From NCBI GenBank assembly GCA_022495005.1, contig JAGYXB010000825.1, positions 3,720,001 to 3,784,000 on the forward strand: a DNA stretch of 64,000 nucleotides. Direction: 5' to 3'. Source of the stretch: Rhyacophila brunnea. Lineage: Eukaryota > Arthropoda > Insecta > Trichoptera > Rhyacophilidae. The translations under genes were made by a program, and so were the position numbers. Shown here piece after piece: positions 24,441-37,200 of this stretch (its first letter is position 1; every line of letters starts with the position of its first letter). The notes under the pieces were generated by a model. It did no database searches. It was not told the DNA's origin and saw only the letters and a program-made list of their open reading frames with translations.

Positions 24441-25830
24441 GGGGGGACATGCTCGTCGAAGGTCAAAATTGAGTATTTATTGTATTTTCAAACCATGATC
24501 CTGGACACTCCTTAAACGTTGTAGATAATCTATTTATATAATTTTGAAGCCTTATTATCCTTTATAGTTATTTTAAACATTTGACTGCATAAAGTATTTT
24601 TGTTACATAAAATAGTATTCTTTTAAACCTCTCGCTCTAATGTTTTAGAATATAGTCATATTTCGGTACATAACTGTGCAGCGGTGTTAAGATTTTTTAC
24701 ATTTATTAATTTTTAAACGCATTTATAAAACCATCAGTATAATTTATCTTGACATTATTATAGTGAAATATTTACGATAAAAAATTATATTGATAATCTG
24801 TGATCCCAAATTTGACAAGAATTAGGCATTTTATTATTCAAAAAATCGGCAAGATTAACACATATCAAGATGATTCTAAAGATATTTATTATAAGCTATG
24901 TCCTTGACCATTCAAGTGTGATAAACATCTTATGAATAATGATTGCTTTATAATAATTATTGACCTAAGAATAAGGTAGTGTTTTTTGAAATACGCCATT
25001 TCTTTTGTCATTCCCCAGTGGTTAAGCTACAACATACGGCCGTAGCCATAAATTGACAAACTATAATTGAAGTAAAGAGTAAAATGATATTGACGCGCGT
25101 GTTTGAACATGTATCGTTTAAAAAAATTTTTTTTTATTTTTTATTAAACGGTACATGTTCAAACACGCGCGTCAATATCATTTTACTCCCTACTTCAATT
25201 ATAGTTTGTCAATTTATGGCTACGGCCGTATGTTGTAGCTTAACTACTGGGGAATGACAAAAGAAATAGCGTATTTCAAAAAAACACTACCTTATTCTTA
25301 GGTCAATAATTATTATAAGACAAACATTATTCGTAAAATGTTTATCACACTTGAATGGTCAAGGACATAGCTTATAATAAATACCTTTAGAATCATCTTA
25401 AAATGTGTTAATCTTGCCGATTTTTTGAATAATAAAATGCCTAATTCTTGTCAAATTTGGGATCACAGAGATTATCAATATAATTTTTTATCGTGAATAT
25501 TTTACAAAAATTATCTCGTAATAAATTATGCTAATAGTTTTATAAATGCGTTTAAAAATTAATAAATGTAAAAAATCTTAACACCACTGCACAGTTATGT
25601 ACCGAAATATGACTATATTCTAAAACATTAGAGCGAGAGGTTTAAAAGAATACTATTTTATGTAACAAAAATACTTTATACAGTCATCAAATGTTTAAAA
25701 TAACTATAAAGAATAATAAGGCTTCAAAATTATATAAAGAGATTATCTACAACGTTTAAGGAGTGTCCAAGATCATGGTTTGAAAATACAATAAAAACTC
25801 AATTTTGACCTTCGACGAGCATGTACCCCC
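24441..25830. mobile_element. 1.39-kb foldback element with TTAA flanks
   Basis: The whole element is an inverted repeat. The left arm starts GGGGGGACATGCTCGTCGAA and the right arm ends TTCGACGAGCATGTACCCCC. The arms of nearly 700 bp meet at about 25120-25150 in a poly-T loop. TTAA borders both sides (24437-24440 and 25831-25834), the target duplication of piggyBac-type elements. It contains no coding frame. Single-arm relatives lie at 41076-41699 and 44196-44920. A transcript through it would fold into a very long hairpin. Confidence 0.9.
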
Positions 25831-26520
25831 TTAACTGTATATAATATACACCATACACCTACCTACTCAAGAGCCAAATACATCATCTTGGAATAAAAGT
25901 TTATGGGGATAACCAATGTTAGTTTTGCAACCAGTACTAGTATTAAATTATTATTCTGTTTATCAGAAGCATCACGTTACAACTAGGTACTAACATTTAC
26001 CTCATTTAACATTTTAAAGTCATTAATTGATAAATAATAATATGCACTATATATTTTTATGTTGTTTTTAATAGGTACAAGTAAATAATTTGGAAAAGAC
26101 TAAAAAATAAAGCAGTTTTTGAACATTTTAAAGAATTTTTCAACACTTAACACTTAGTATTGGCAAATTTTGATATTGGAACATATTTTACCAAGATCCA
26201 GATTTATAATTCCTTGTGTAATAGAGATATCATGTAAGTATTGATAATTGACGATTTTTATAAGTAAGTAGGTACTTAATATTATGAAGTGCACTTAATG
26301 GTAACTATAAAAACAGCTATTCATTGGTGGGAATTAGGAAAACGTTTTAGTAGGTAGGTAATTAAAATAAAATACAAAAATAAGTAGTTAGTGATTATTC
26401 CACAATGATTCACACATGGATATTATAGGATAACCTGTTATCCTGAGATATTGGTATCATTTCAGTACCGTTTATTATGTATTGTACTTTTAAGTTGTAA
26501 GTTTAAAAAAACTAATAACT

Positions 26521-26590
26521 AATAACTAAGTTGGTAAAGCGGTCGTCTATCAAGAAGTGGGATCGATCAATCCAGCGTAAAGACCCAATG
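26521..26590 (+). repeat. tRNA-like SINE head
   Basis: AGTTGGTAAAGCGGTCGTC (A-box region) and GGGATCGATCAATCC (B-box-like) lie about 40 nt apart. The downstream body at 26675-26725 matches 5193-5245. No clean acceptor stem, so it is a SINE or relic rather than a tRNA gene. Confidence 0.45.
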
Positions 26591-26872
26591 TGTTTATTCT
26601 ATTTATTTAAAATTAGAATTTATTTTATTTTGGATTATTTCTAGTGTGTATATGCATGAGATGTTATATTATGTATGATCAATATATAGAATGTTACATT
26701 CTCAAATCTAGGGTCTTATTTGTTTTTAAAAAAATTGTTTATTTTAATTTTTATAATATATAATTATTTAATAATAAATTCAGTTTACTGTGGGAAACAA
26801 CATTTCCTAAATATGATTAAAAACCCAATAACGAATGCAGTAAGTATTTTGAAATGATACATTACCTAATTA

Positions 26873-27088
26873 CAGCGCTCGAAATGGAAAATTTTACGAA
26901 CCGGAGCGCTCGATGATTTTACGAAAATATTAAAATAGCTATCTAAATTTATGAGTATTTTATAAAAATAAGTGTTAGGTTTTTTTTTGTTTTATGGCCG
27001 ATCTAGCTCAGACGGTCAAATTATTTTCCTACGAGATTTTATTAATCGGAACGGCGCTCCGGTGCGTTCCGGTCCATTTCGAGCCCTG
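26873..27088. mobile_element. 216-bp hAT-like MITE with exact 8-bp TSD
   Basis: The ends CAGCGCTCGAAATGG and CCATTTCGAGCCCTG are inverted, with exact flanking CCTAATTA (26865-26872 and 27089-27096). Same family as 9300-9536. Confidence 0.85.
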
Positions 27089-27096
27089 CCTAATTA

Positions 27097-30000
27097 CAAA
27101 TCCGTTTTATGTTGGTGGAATCTAGTGACACTAAACTGACTGACTTTGAATGCATTCATTCAAGACAAATGTGTCCAGATGGTTAAAAGGTTTTGTATAG
27201 AATTCCTAATGGTCAATTTATTGGGTGGGCACTTTCTCGAGAGATCCCTTGTTTATATTGTGTACACAAAAGAGACCATACGATATGGTTGTAATTTTAA
27301 TATACTTATCTACCTATTTTCTGCTGTGTTTCTTGTATTACGATGGTTTTATTACGTAATTTTAAGTAAGTATTATATTTTTACATGAATATTTAAAATT
27401 TCATTGTATATTGTAAATAAATAATATTATATTATGTTTACAATTCATTGTGTATACCTACTAGGTATATTGGTATTATGTATTGATAATGGGAGCTATT
27501 TATAAGTAATAATCGTATACCCAGTATATTAGTATATGGTAATCCCTACGAAATGCACATCAATGGTATTATTAACTACGAGTATCAAGTTGAGTATTGA
27601 TGAGATAATATTAAGGCCTATGGGTTCATTCGTAAGAATCAAATTTGACGTAAGCGCCTCAACAATTAGCCATAAGCTTCAGCGCATATCAAAGTAAAAA
27701 AACAATAATCGCTTCGCTGGGCGTCTCCGGGAGTAGATACGAAATCAGAGGTTTTAAAAGTGTTGAATTAATAATATTTTTTTTTCAAACATATTTTATA
27801 AACATTTTTGTGGTAGGTAGAATAAATTATAATAATAAAAATAGTAGACCTCCAAATAAAAACCTCATATTATTGATATGCTGAATTTGTGAAGTGACAC
27901 CTTTTCTTGAACCTATCATATTGTAGGTGTTTCAAATTGGTATATTATTTATATATATCGGTGTGTATGAATACAAAAGTTATTCATTTTTTCATGAGCT
28001 AACATTACAAATTATAAGTTTAAAACATTCACAAGATGGCATAAAAGATGTCTGTTATTATTGCGTTTTTATTGAATTATAAAACATGACTCATAAAAGA
28101 AAGCAATTCAATGAATATTTGTCGAGGCACAATTTTTTTAAAATTTAGTACGCAACAATCAAGATTTAAGAAACCATTATTATAATAACGTGTATTTGAC
28201 GGCAGTACGTTTTGGTCGCCGCGGAGGATTTCGGAACATTAGTGTATAGAAAATTAATAATTGGTTCTTTAATTAGTGTACAGGCTTAACGGTATGTAAT
28301 GTATTAGAATAACTATTATAAATTATTATTTTTAAATTTTTTTTTCTTCTCTATTGATAGCATCTAATATAATTATTATATTGAGGGTTTCTTATATCCA
28401 TCAACCATGTTAGTCTAGGATCAACGAGTTCAGGCAATACACAATTCATATAAATCTTGTCAGTTGTGATGTAAAGAGTAATATTGTTTTTATTATTCAA
28501 TGAACTTGGTTCTTACCTCATTATATTTTTTACTTGTGTTAAATAATTACTAATAAATGCCTAAGGTGATTCCATTCAATTCAACTCGGCATTAAATATA
28601 TTAAATTCTAATGGATTTAAGTTTTGTACTATTTCATTTGAGTCGTTTTATGCGATCCTGGTTTCGCCTTTCGACATCGTCAGGCACTATGCGCACTCAT
28701 CAAATACACACTGACAACGAAAGCAGCTAATTCTCACTTAACAATAAATTAATACAATAAAGTAAGGTAAAAACTTTATCACCTACCTATTAAGTCAAAG
28801 ATCACTATGAAAAATTTAACAAACAATTAATTATGAATAGTTGAATTGTGGCAGTGTGAAAAAAAAGATTTTACCACAAACCATCTGAAAAATACATATA
28901 TCATAAAACATATACGTGATTTTGTGCCCCAAAAGACTTTTTTTATTATTTTAACGATTAATAAAATTGTGACACATGTTTCAGTGGCCATTACGATGAC
29001 AGCATTCGAAAACGTATTTTACTTTAAATTTTCGGTACTGTTCGGTTAAAGCGGATACAGCGGAAAACGCATTTTGATAATGCCAATAAACATACTCCTG
29101 GATACGTACGTCCCTTTGAAAATAACAAAACATGGCCACCCAGGTACATAAAAACTGTATTAAGTACATGCAAAGTTTTTCAAATCGCTTAAAGTCTAAC
29201 CAAGTAGGTACATATTTATCAAAACAATTAAAGTCCACCTATATTTTATCTAAACTGCTCAAGACCAAAATATTTTTTTTTATAAATGGGTCACCGAACG
29301 AATACCTTCAGTACTTCCTTGTAGCCATCGTGGTTATTAGATTCAATTATCTTACAATATCTCACATGCTGCAACCATTTCAATTACAAGATAATAAATA
29401 ATATAATAAATATAATAAAACTACATTTTTTTCAGTTTGACATTCAGTGGTACTATATGATGTTTGATATTTTAGTCAACACAAATTATAGCACCTGGCA
29501 TGCGTCCTGTGTTCGGAATAGAACGATACGAATAATTGCGACTTGCCAATTTGATTGTTACTGCAATGAGAGTAGAGGTCATTTTTCCATGAGTCAAATA
29601 ATATTGCTTCGGACTAAATTTTGGGAAAAAAAGACGTCCTTACCCGTTGAAATTCCAGATCGTACTAACCATGTACTAACGTTAGAAATAAGAAATTAGA
29701 AAAACTGTATGGATTAATCGATCAAATGGTCTCTTTTTGTTAATTTTGCAAAATAATTATATTTCTAAATTGTCTGAAAACAGGATAAATACATGAAAAT
29801 GTACGACGTGTTTTGGTAATATAGCGTCACTAATTGTACCGAATTTATGGGGTTTTATTTATTTTTTTATTATAAATTATTATTTATAGTATTACGGAAA
29901 TGTTATATTATAATAAAAAAATATTTTTATTGTGCAGTATATATTATTTTGTGAGAAAAAGTCATTCAAAATTGGCTGATGTATACTCAAACTAAAATGG

Positions 30001-30429
30001 CTTTAAAATCTTTATTTTTCTGAAATTAAAAAAAAAACGTGAGTTAATCAATGAAATGTATTGTTTTACCTATTTCTCTCATACAATATATACCTGCAAA
30101 ACTATTATTAAGTTCAACATTCATTGTGGCGTGACAGTCGCTTTGACCAATTTCGAAAACAGGACTTACTATTTGTCATTTATTTTAAAAAGTAAAGCGA
30201 TTCGAAAAATTTTAATGACACAGAACGTTTTAGTTGAATATTATTTATTAGATTTTAAATAAATAAAGAGTTTATTGTGTATCAATTCGTTTTAAACATG
30301 CTTATCATTTCCGCGATTCCGAGAAGACAGGAAAAAACGGGTCCAATGGCCTTAAGTACTTATATCATTAATTTAAATACCTACAACACAACAATAATAT
30401 TTAGATGTATATATATATATATATAATAT
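27097..30429. other. Gene-free AT-rich interval
   Basis: Several 60-90 codon frames occur (for example 28981-29238 -, 29132-29401 +), but they overlap on opposite strands and show no domain. A partial copy of the 10771-11091 element lies at 28601-28740. Nothing else could be assigned. Confidence 0.45.
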
Positions 30430-31063
30430 ACATTATAATAATTATATTAAATAGTCCGTTTTGAAGTAAATGAAGGCTATATTTCGAAAACGTTACATAT
30501 CACATTTTTAAAAAAAGTTGCAAAAGTTGAAAAAATCTTCATATTACCTAAATACATGTTAAGTAATTTTTTTATACTTTCTTGGAGGGAACAAACACTT
30601 ATGTACTATAAAATAATATGGGTATTTTACATAAAAAAACTTTTCATTATTTATTTTTATACAAGATTGTTTTCACTATTTTGACCAAAACACAATAGTG
30701 ACAATTTGACAATTATTTAGAGTTAATGTGTCAAAAACTACGCCCCCCTCCCATTGTGATCAGAATGAGACTAAATAAGTATGTCCATTGAAATGGGGTT
30801 AGATTAGACTATTGGTAATTTGTAAACGTAATCCAATTAATGTTTTAAATATGATTAAAATCATATTTAAAAAAATAAAAGTAATACAAATATTGCGTTA
30901 TAAAGTAATACGAATTCTAATGTATAGTAATCGCTAATCAAGATTGTAATATTTGCGTGTATTCGTTCCTTCATTCGCCACTCTTTTTAATGTATACAAC
31001 CCCTAGACAACGTACAAACTTCCTACCCCCACGAAACATATTAATTTCAATGAAAAGCGATGA

Positions 31064-31278
31064 TTATGAAAGAATATCTTTAGCTTTCGTTGGTTTAGTT
31101 CCACTTTTTCCCAGATAATACGGATAACTTTTGGAGGTCCTTACGTAGAAGATTCCATTTACACTAGGGTCCGCTTGTGGACCCATTAGGGCTATCCGTT
31201 GCTCTCCTGAACCTGTATAACAATTGCTTTTGTCTGCCAGGTCAACGCTGGCGCACTCTACTCCAATAAACTCCATAC
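31064..31278 (-). CDS. Lipase (- strand gene) exon 5, terminal
   Basis: The acceptor is ...TTTTAG before 31278, with the split Gly codon completed by GT. It encodes MEFIGVECASVDLADKSNC and IALMGPQADP...GIFYVRTS and ends AKDILS-stop. It aligns with exon 5 of the + strand gene (GFIGVECANVDLA...GIFYVRTS). The downstream 3' region has no close AATAAA on this strand. Confidence 0.88.
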
Positions 31279-34200
31279 CTAAAAGAAACCAAAGTAAGTA
31301 CCAAGTCAATACCTACATATCCATAAAATGAACAACTTATAAAAAAAATTAATGGTAATCGACAGTAGCGTAGTAAAGGGCGGGTGAATGGGGTAGCCGC
31401 CCAAGTGGGCAAGCGTATTGGGACGCCAAAGTAGCAATTTTTGTATGTCCAGAACAATTGATAATTTATTGCATACTGTAGCAGCTAGGGATTGCAATAC
31501 CGAATGAAAATATAAATACCGGTTTTAGGTATTTCTTATTGAATACCGATACTAATACCTTAGATTTGTAGAATTGGTGATTTTTACAAATAATTTGAAT
31601 ATATTCATAATTTCAACTAAAACCCTCAAAAAGGGTAGTTAATTAAGTGTAAAGCGCGGATGCAAGAAAAGTTTCTTCAATTCAACACTTTTGTACAATC
31701 ATTAATAATTTTATTCTAGTATAATTGAACATTTGTCACGGATGTTTTTTTATTTCGAAATAGTATCATTATGTTAATTTATCGAGATATGGGTATATTT
31801 AATGAATTGTGTTTTATTGTTATTGTGTATTTTATTGTTTGATTCAGTCAATATTTTTTCATTTTATCAGCACATGATATATACACTCAATTGAATATGA
31901 AATACAGTACAAACTGATAAAGAAATAACAATTCATCGTCAAAAACGTAAACGAGTGTGGTTTCTTAATACCTAAAATTTCGGTATTTTCGATTATTGAA
32001 ACCGGTATTTCGGAATTTATAAATACTGGAATACCGATTTTAAAATACCGGTATCGCAATCCTTAGTAGCAGCCATGTTTATTTTAAAATTTAAAGTTTA
32101 GCTTCTATCGATTTTTATTTGTTATGCATCTATGCAGAAGCCCCCCCCCCCCGCATTTATTGACTCAATCTTTCGATAAAGTAAAAATTGATTTTAATAT
32201 TAATTACCTTCTGATGCAGCCAGAGACGCCTGCCAAATTTGTATTGCTCTGTCATGGCTGCACAAAATATGGCATAAGACTCCATACAGCGAAGGCTGCC
32301 ATCTTCCGCCATTTATGTAAAAGTCCACGTGCCCAACGGCACTGACTAGTCCAAAGCTGCCCCCGTTTGTGTGAATGACTTGGACAAACTTTGCGTCAGA
32401 CTTATCAATGCGATCTTTGGGACCTGCTTTTCTAAAGCATGGACCTGCAGGGTCCAAACCAATGATTCTTGGAAGCTTTTTACCTGAATGAGAATAATAA
32501 CACTTACAAAATGTTGTGGTTGTGATGTAAAAAACGTGGTCATTTCTGACCTTTCACATCTCGATCAAATCGAATTTTTTAATTGAGTTCACCTGATTAA
32601 GAATTACGCACTCCATTTTTCTTAACGGTATTGAGAGCCGCACAAATAAGCTCGTCTAGACTGCAACACATCGAATTTTTCGATCTCATTTTGTTGGCAT
32701 TCACAAAACATATTACTACTTAATCTACTGTCACTGCGAGTTTCTTGTCACTGTCTTTTCGGCCGATTTAATATTATTTATAGTAGTAATTGTGTCTGTG
32801 TATAGATATTTCGTATGCATAAAGACGTATTGTAACAAGATCATTTTAATCGTTTTCCCAAAATTCAAGATCAATCATCGTTTTTGTGAAATTAAGAAAA
32901 GTTTGTTTCAAAGTTATATTACAGTATCAATATCGATATGTACTGTACGACAACATTATTTAGGCAACAACAGGAAGTCGCTCTTATCGCGTATAGAATA
33001 TTTCACAGTGTTGTCATTTTTTGAGAAAACATATCCCGCGAAATTAGGTTTTAAGTTTATATCAATTCTATTCTCAGTAAGTTTATAAGTACATTAATTT
33101 ATAAGTCTAATTATTGTTCAATAAATATAAATAGAAATTTTTTTTCAAATAATTTCACCTCTTAATTATTACTATTATATTAGGTTAATTATTACAGCGT
33201 AATTATTGAATTTTGAAGGAAATGTATCATTGAACCCACATTAACTGATAATATTGCTGCAGGTATTTATTAATTAAATAACTAGAACACAAATTATGAG
33301 TAAAAAAGTAGAAGTGAAAGATATAACATATTCAATATTATATTGATGACCCAATCACATGTTTTATAATTTACAAATGATGTCTTTATATCGTATTTTT
33401 AGTAAAATTGTTGTAGAAACACATACTGTGAAAATAATTTTCTATTAATTAAATTATATCCATCTTACATAAATTTTAAAACAATATGTACCTACTTATC
33501 GGTTTAAAAATTAGGAAAATAATTAGGAAAAAATAGGATAATTCATTAACTAACTAATGATCATTTATACTTAATTATTATACGTCTAAAAATATTAATA
33601 AAATAGATTACGATACACATAACTTTATAATATACAAACATAATTTCCAGTATTTGGGGAAATATCTCTAGTATTACAACACTGAATTTTGACATACCTG
33701 ACATGACAGGAACCCGTAAAATGGGCTTGTTGGCTCGCCTTTTAAATACGACTCTTTTTTTTCTTCGCAATAAATCAAAAGTTTACTGATAATAATTCGA
33801 ACATCATTTCGTATTGTTTTAGACATCTTTTCAATATAAAAAGCTTCAAATTACGTAAATTGATAGATGCGTCCAATACGAAGTGGCAAAAATGTAATGA
33901 AAAATTTGGGGGCGTTCCTAATTTGAAACCGGAAGTTCGATTAGCTGTACGTAGTTCACAGATTTGCCACGTAGCCAAGATGAAGTTGCCGGACAATATG
34001 TATCAGTGCTTAGTCAGGCCAAAAGTACTTAATTGACGTCATTACGCTCATAACATTTAATTAGTATCTACGAAATAACTGATTGTTTATCGTGTTTTTA
34101 TTATCTATCATAAAATTTAAACTATCTACCAATTTAAAATGAATACAAAAATGGAATTGGTTCAATTGCTCTCATTATTAAAGTCAGCTGTTGACCGAGT

Positions 34201-37200
34201 GGAAGCTCTTCAGAATGTAATCGCTACTGGATTGTGTGACAAATGCAGCTGTCACCTGGAATCCATTTCTTTGGAGCAGCCATCGACTATTACCACTGCT
34301 GTACAGCCAATCTCTTCGGTCAGTCCAGTCCCTGTTGTCCGTTCTAGGACAACAGTCATTACAAGGTCGAAAACAAAAAAAATAACCATGAGTAAGCCAC
34401 CTGTCGCTCCCAGCTGTGCAGTAAAAGTTAATGTAGTGGGCTAACCGGCCACTCGGGCCTCTTTCCAAGATAATTTGTCGCAGTCAGCCGGCACTGATGA
34501 TAAAATATGGACCACGGTGGAACGCAGCAAATGTCAAAACAAGTTTACCACATCAGCTGTTAACATAAGAGGTACCAAATCAGGCACTGCCTTCTGCTCT
34601 GGTATCGAGAAGACGAAGTTAATTCACGTTTGGTCGCTTCATCCTGATACTACCGTGGAAGCATTGACTTGTTTTTTAAACGAAAGTGTAGCTGATGTGA
34701 AAATATCTGTTCATAAACTTCTAACAAAGAAGAATAATTATGCTTCGCTTAAAATTGTTGTGCCGGAGTCAGATGTAACCAAATTTATGATATTTGGCCT
34801 GTTAACTCGGTCGTAAGCGAGTGGCAGTGGAAACAGCCTTCTCGTAGTCCGAAACTGTGACGTCCAAATAATATTAATTCATTTCAGAAACTAGATTTCT
34901 ATTATCAAAACGTTCGGGGTCTTCGAACGAAGTCCGTTGATCTGCGAAATGCTGTTCTAGCATCTGACTTTACAGTCATATGTCTGAGCGAAACTTGGCT
35001 CAACGACTCAATGTGTGATTCCGAGCTGTTTGATGAAAGATATCTGGTATTTCGTTGTGACCGTAGATTTGGACAGAGAGGTGGTGGCGTTCTCATTGCT
35101 GTACGCTCCGACCGAGTGGACAGTATATCTGTTGTTGACTGTCACTTTGCTGCAGCTATTGACGTCGTTATTATTCGATTACGGTGCAATGGGTCATTTT
35201 TCACTGTTTGTTGCGTGTATTTTCCACCGCGATCGTCTCGCGATGCATATAATTCGTTTTTTTCATACTTTGAAAACTTGCCAGTTGATAATTGTATAAC
35301 CGTCATTGGTGCTTTCATGTTGTATTCATCCTCGACAAATATCGATCTGGAGTTTGCTCATTTCTTGTCCTGTATGAATCTCAAGCAGTTTTCAGAGATT
35401 AGAAATGTGAAATCGCGAATTTTGGACTTAGTTTTGGCGGATTCAGATTGTTGTGTACCGGTACATGCCTGTGCCGACCCACTTATACCTGAAGATGCAT
35501 AGCACCCCGCGCTCTCAATAGATTTGCCATTAAATTCTTTAAGGTTCACAAATAGTCGTATTCAACATCATAATGTTGGAAATGGAGACAGTGAATGTAC
35601 TGAATCGAAGTTTATTAATAATAAATTGTGAAACTTCTTTAAGGGCGGCCTATTTCAGAATGTTGATTGGGAAATTTTATATTCGATTAGTGACGTCAAT
35701 GCTGCAGTGAGGGTATTTTACCAAGGTATATATAATGTATTTGACAAGTCATTCTTTATAAAAAAATCATCGGGCTCTTCGCGCAGCTACACAAAATGGT
35801 TCAATTTTGATTTAATTAAAAACATACGACTAAAGCACTTGCATCACAAAAAATGGAAGAAAGCGAAGTGTCTCAGCGATTATATTTTATTTTCTAATCT
35901 GCGCAAGAGTGTGCATCGTTCCTTCGGTGATGCGTATAAGTCATACATTGATGGTGTCGGGGGGAAGTTAACGTCTGATCCTAAATCATTTTGGAATTAC
36001 GTTAGAAGTACGCGCGACTCTTCTGCACAATTATCATCTATGTCTCTGGAGGAAAATGTTTTGAGTGGCTCCCAGTCCATTGCTAACGGTTTCGCTCAAT
36101 ATTTTATGTCTGTCTATTCTAAAGCTTCTTCGATATTGCCCACACCTCACCCGGATAGTATTTCATCTTCTTGGCCAGTACTAGATATTGGTCTACTGGA
36201 TGAGACTGACATGGTGTATGCTTTCTCTCGACTATATCCAAAATCCTCAGTAGGTCCTGATGGTATCCCTCCTTGGATTTTAAAGGGCTGTCATAAGTTG
36301 TTAACTGACCCCCTACTATATTTATTTAATCTCAGCCTAAGTACGTCTGTCTTCCCAGATTGTTGCAGCCTAACCCGTATTCGTCCGGTGCACAAAAAAG
36401 GCTCGCGCTCTGAAATAATAAATTTTCGCCCGGTGGCTGTTCTATCTGCACCAGCTAAATTATTTGAGTCTATTTTGCATAGGTATATTTATAAACATGT
36501 ATACGGTCAACTGACTCACGCTCAGCATGGATTTCGATCAGTTCGGTCAACAGTTACAAACCTTATGGCATATACTGAGTACATATCTCATTTGCTGAAC
36601 GTAAATTGTCAAGTGGACGCAATTTATACAGATATGTCAAAGGCTTTTGATCGGGTAGATCATGATATTCTCATTAACAAATTAAGTGCAGTAGGTGGAT
36701 CTATAAATTTTATCAACTTTTTCAAATCTTACTTTTCGCATCGCTGTCAATATGTGGAGTATGCAAGGTGTAGATCTGTCGTCTTTCAAACTTATTCAGG
36801 TGTTCTCCAAGGATCAAATCTTGGCCCAATTATGTTTCTTATATTCATTAATGACATTGTCAATGTTATGGAATCCAGTTTTTACTCTTTGCAGACGATT
36901 TAAAATTATATGCGTCAATTCACAGTGAATTAGATTGTCACATATTACAAAATAATCTCAATCCAATTGAAATTTGGGCGAAAAAAAATATACTCGAATT
37001 TAATACTGATAAATGTGTGTGTATTAGCTTTTCGAAATCAAGATCTCCAATTATTTTCAACTATAATATGTCAAATAGATTACTGAAGCGTCAATCAGAA
37101 GTTAAAGATCTTGGCATATTGTTCGACTCACGTATACTGGATTATTTGTTAGTTTGGCTTAGTTTAGGTTAGATTAAGTTAGGTTAGGTTAGGTTATCCT

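Larger units (their letters stand above)
14735..26010. repeat. Segmental duplication block A (eroded copy)
   Basis: Colinear, same-orientation matches to block B: 14735-15145 with 30430-30860; 15145-15465 with 32165-32580; 16018-16118 with 32620-32720; 16480-17200 with 39240-39960; 17215-17610 with 49375-50670; 18775-20860 with 50680-53445; 25850-26010 with 53450-53602. Missing pieces in A include lipase exons 2, 3 and 5. A-only inserts are the piggyBac remnant (17612-18769), a LINE tail (18842-19404) and 20860-25850, which carries a hAT MITE and the foldback. Confidence 0.8.
34100..37132 (+). mobile_element. Jockey/CR1-type LINE, long but disabled
   Basis: It carries two reading frames in the usual order: an ORF1-like gag region (34139-34816) and ORF2 with endonuclease then reverse transcriptase (about 34870-37132). 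Several stops and one frameshift interrupt it, and the ORF2 end is lost where the hairpin at 37133 begins. It lies in the lipase intron between exons 3 and 4, on the opposite strand to the lipase, and block A has no counterpart, so it may be a post-duplication insertion. Confidence 0.85.
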
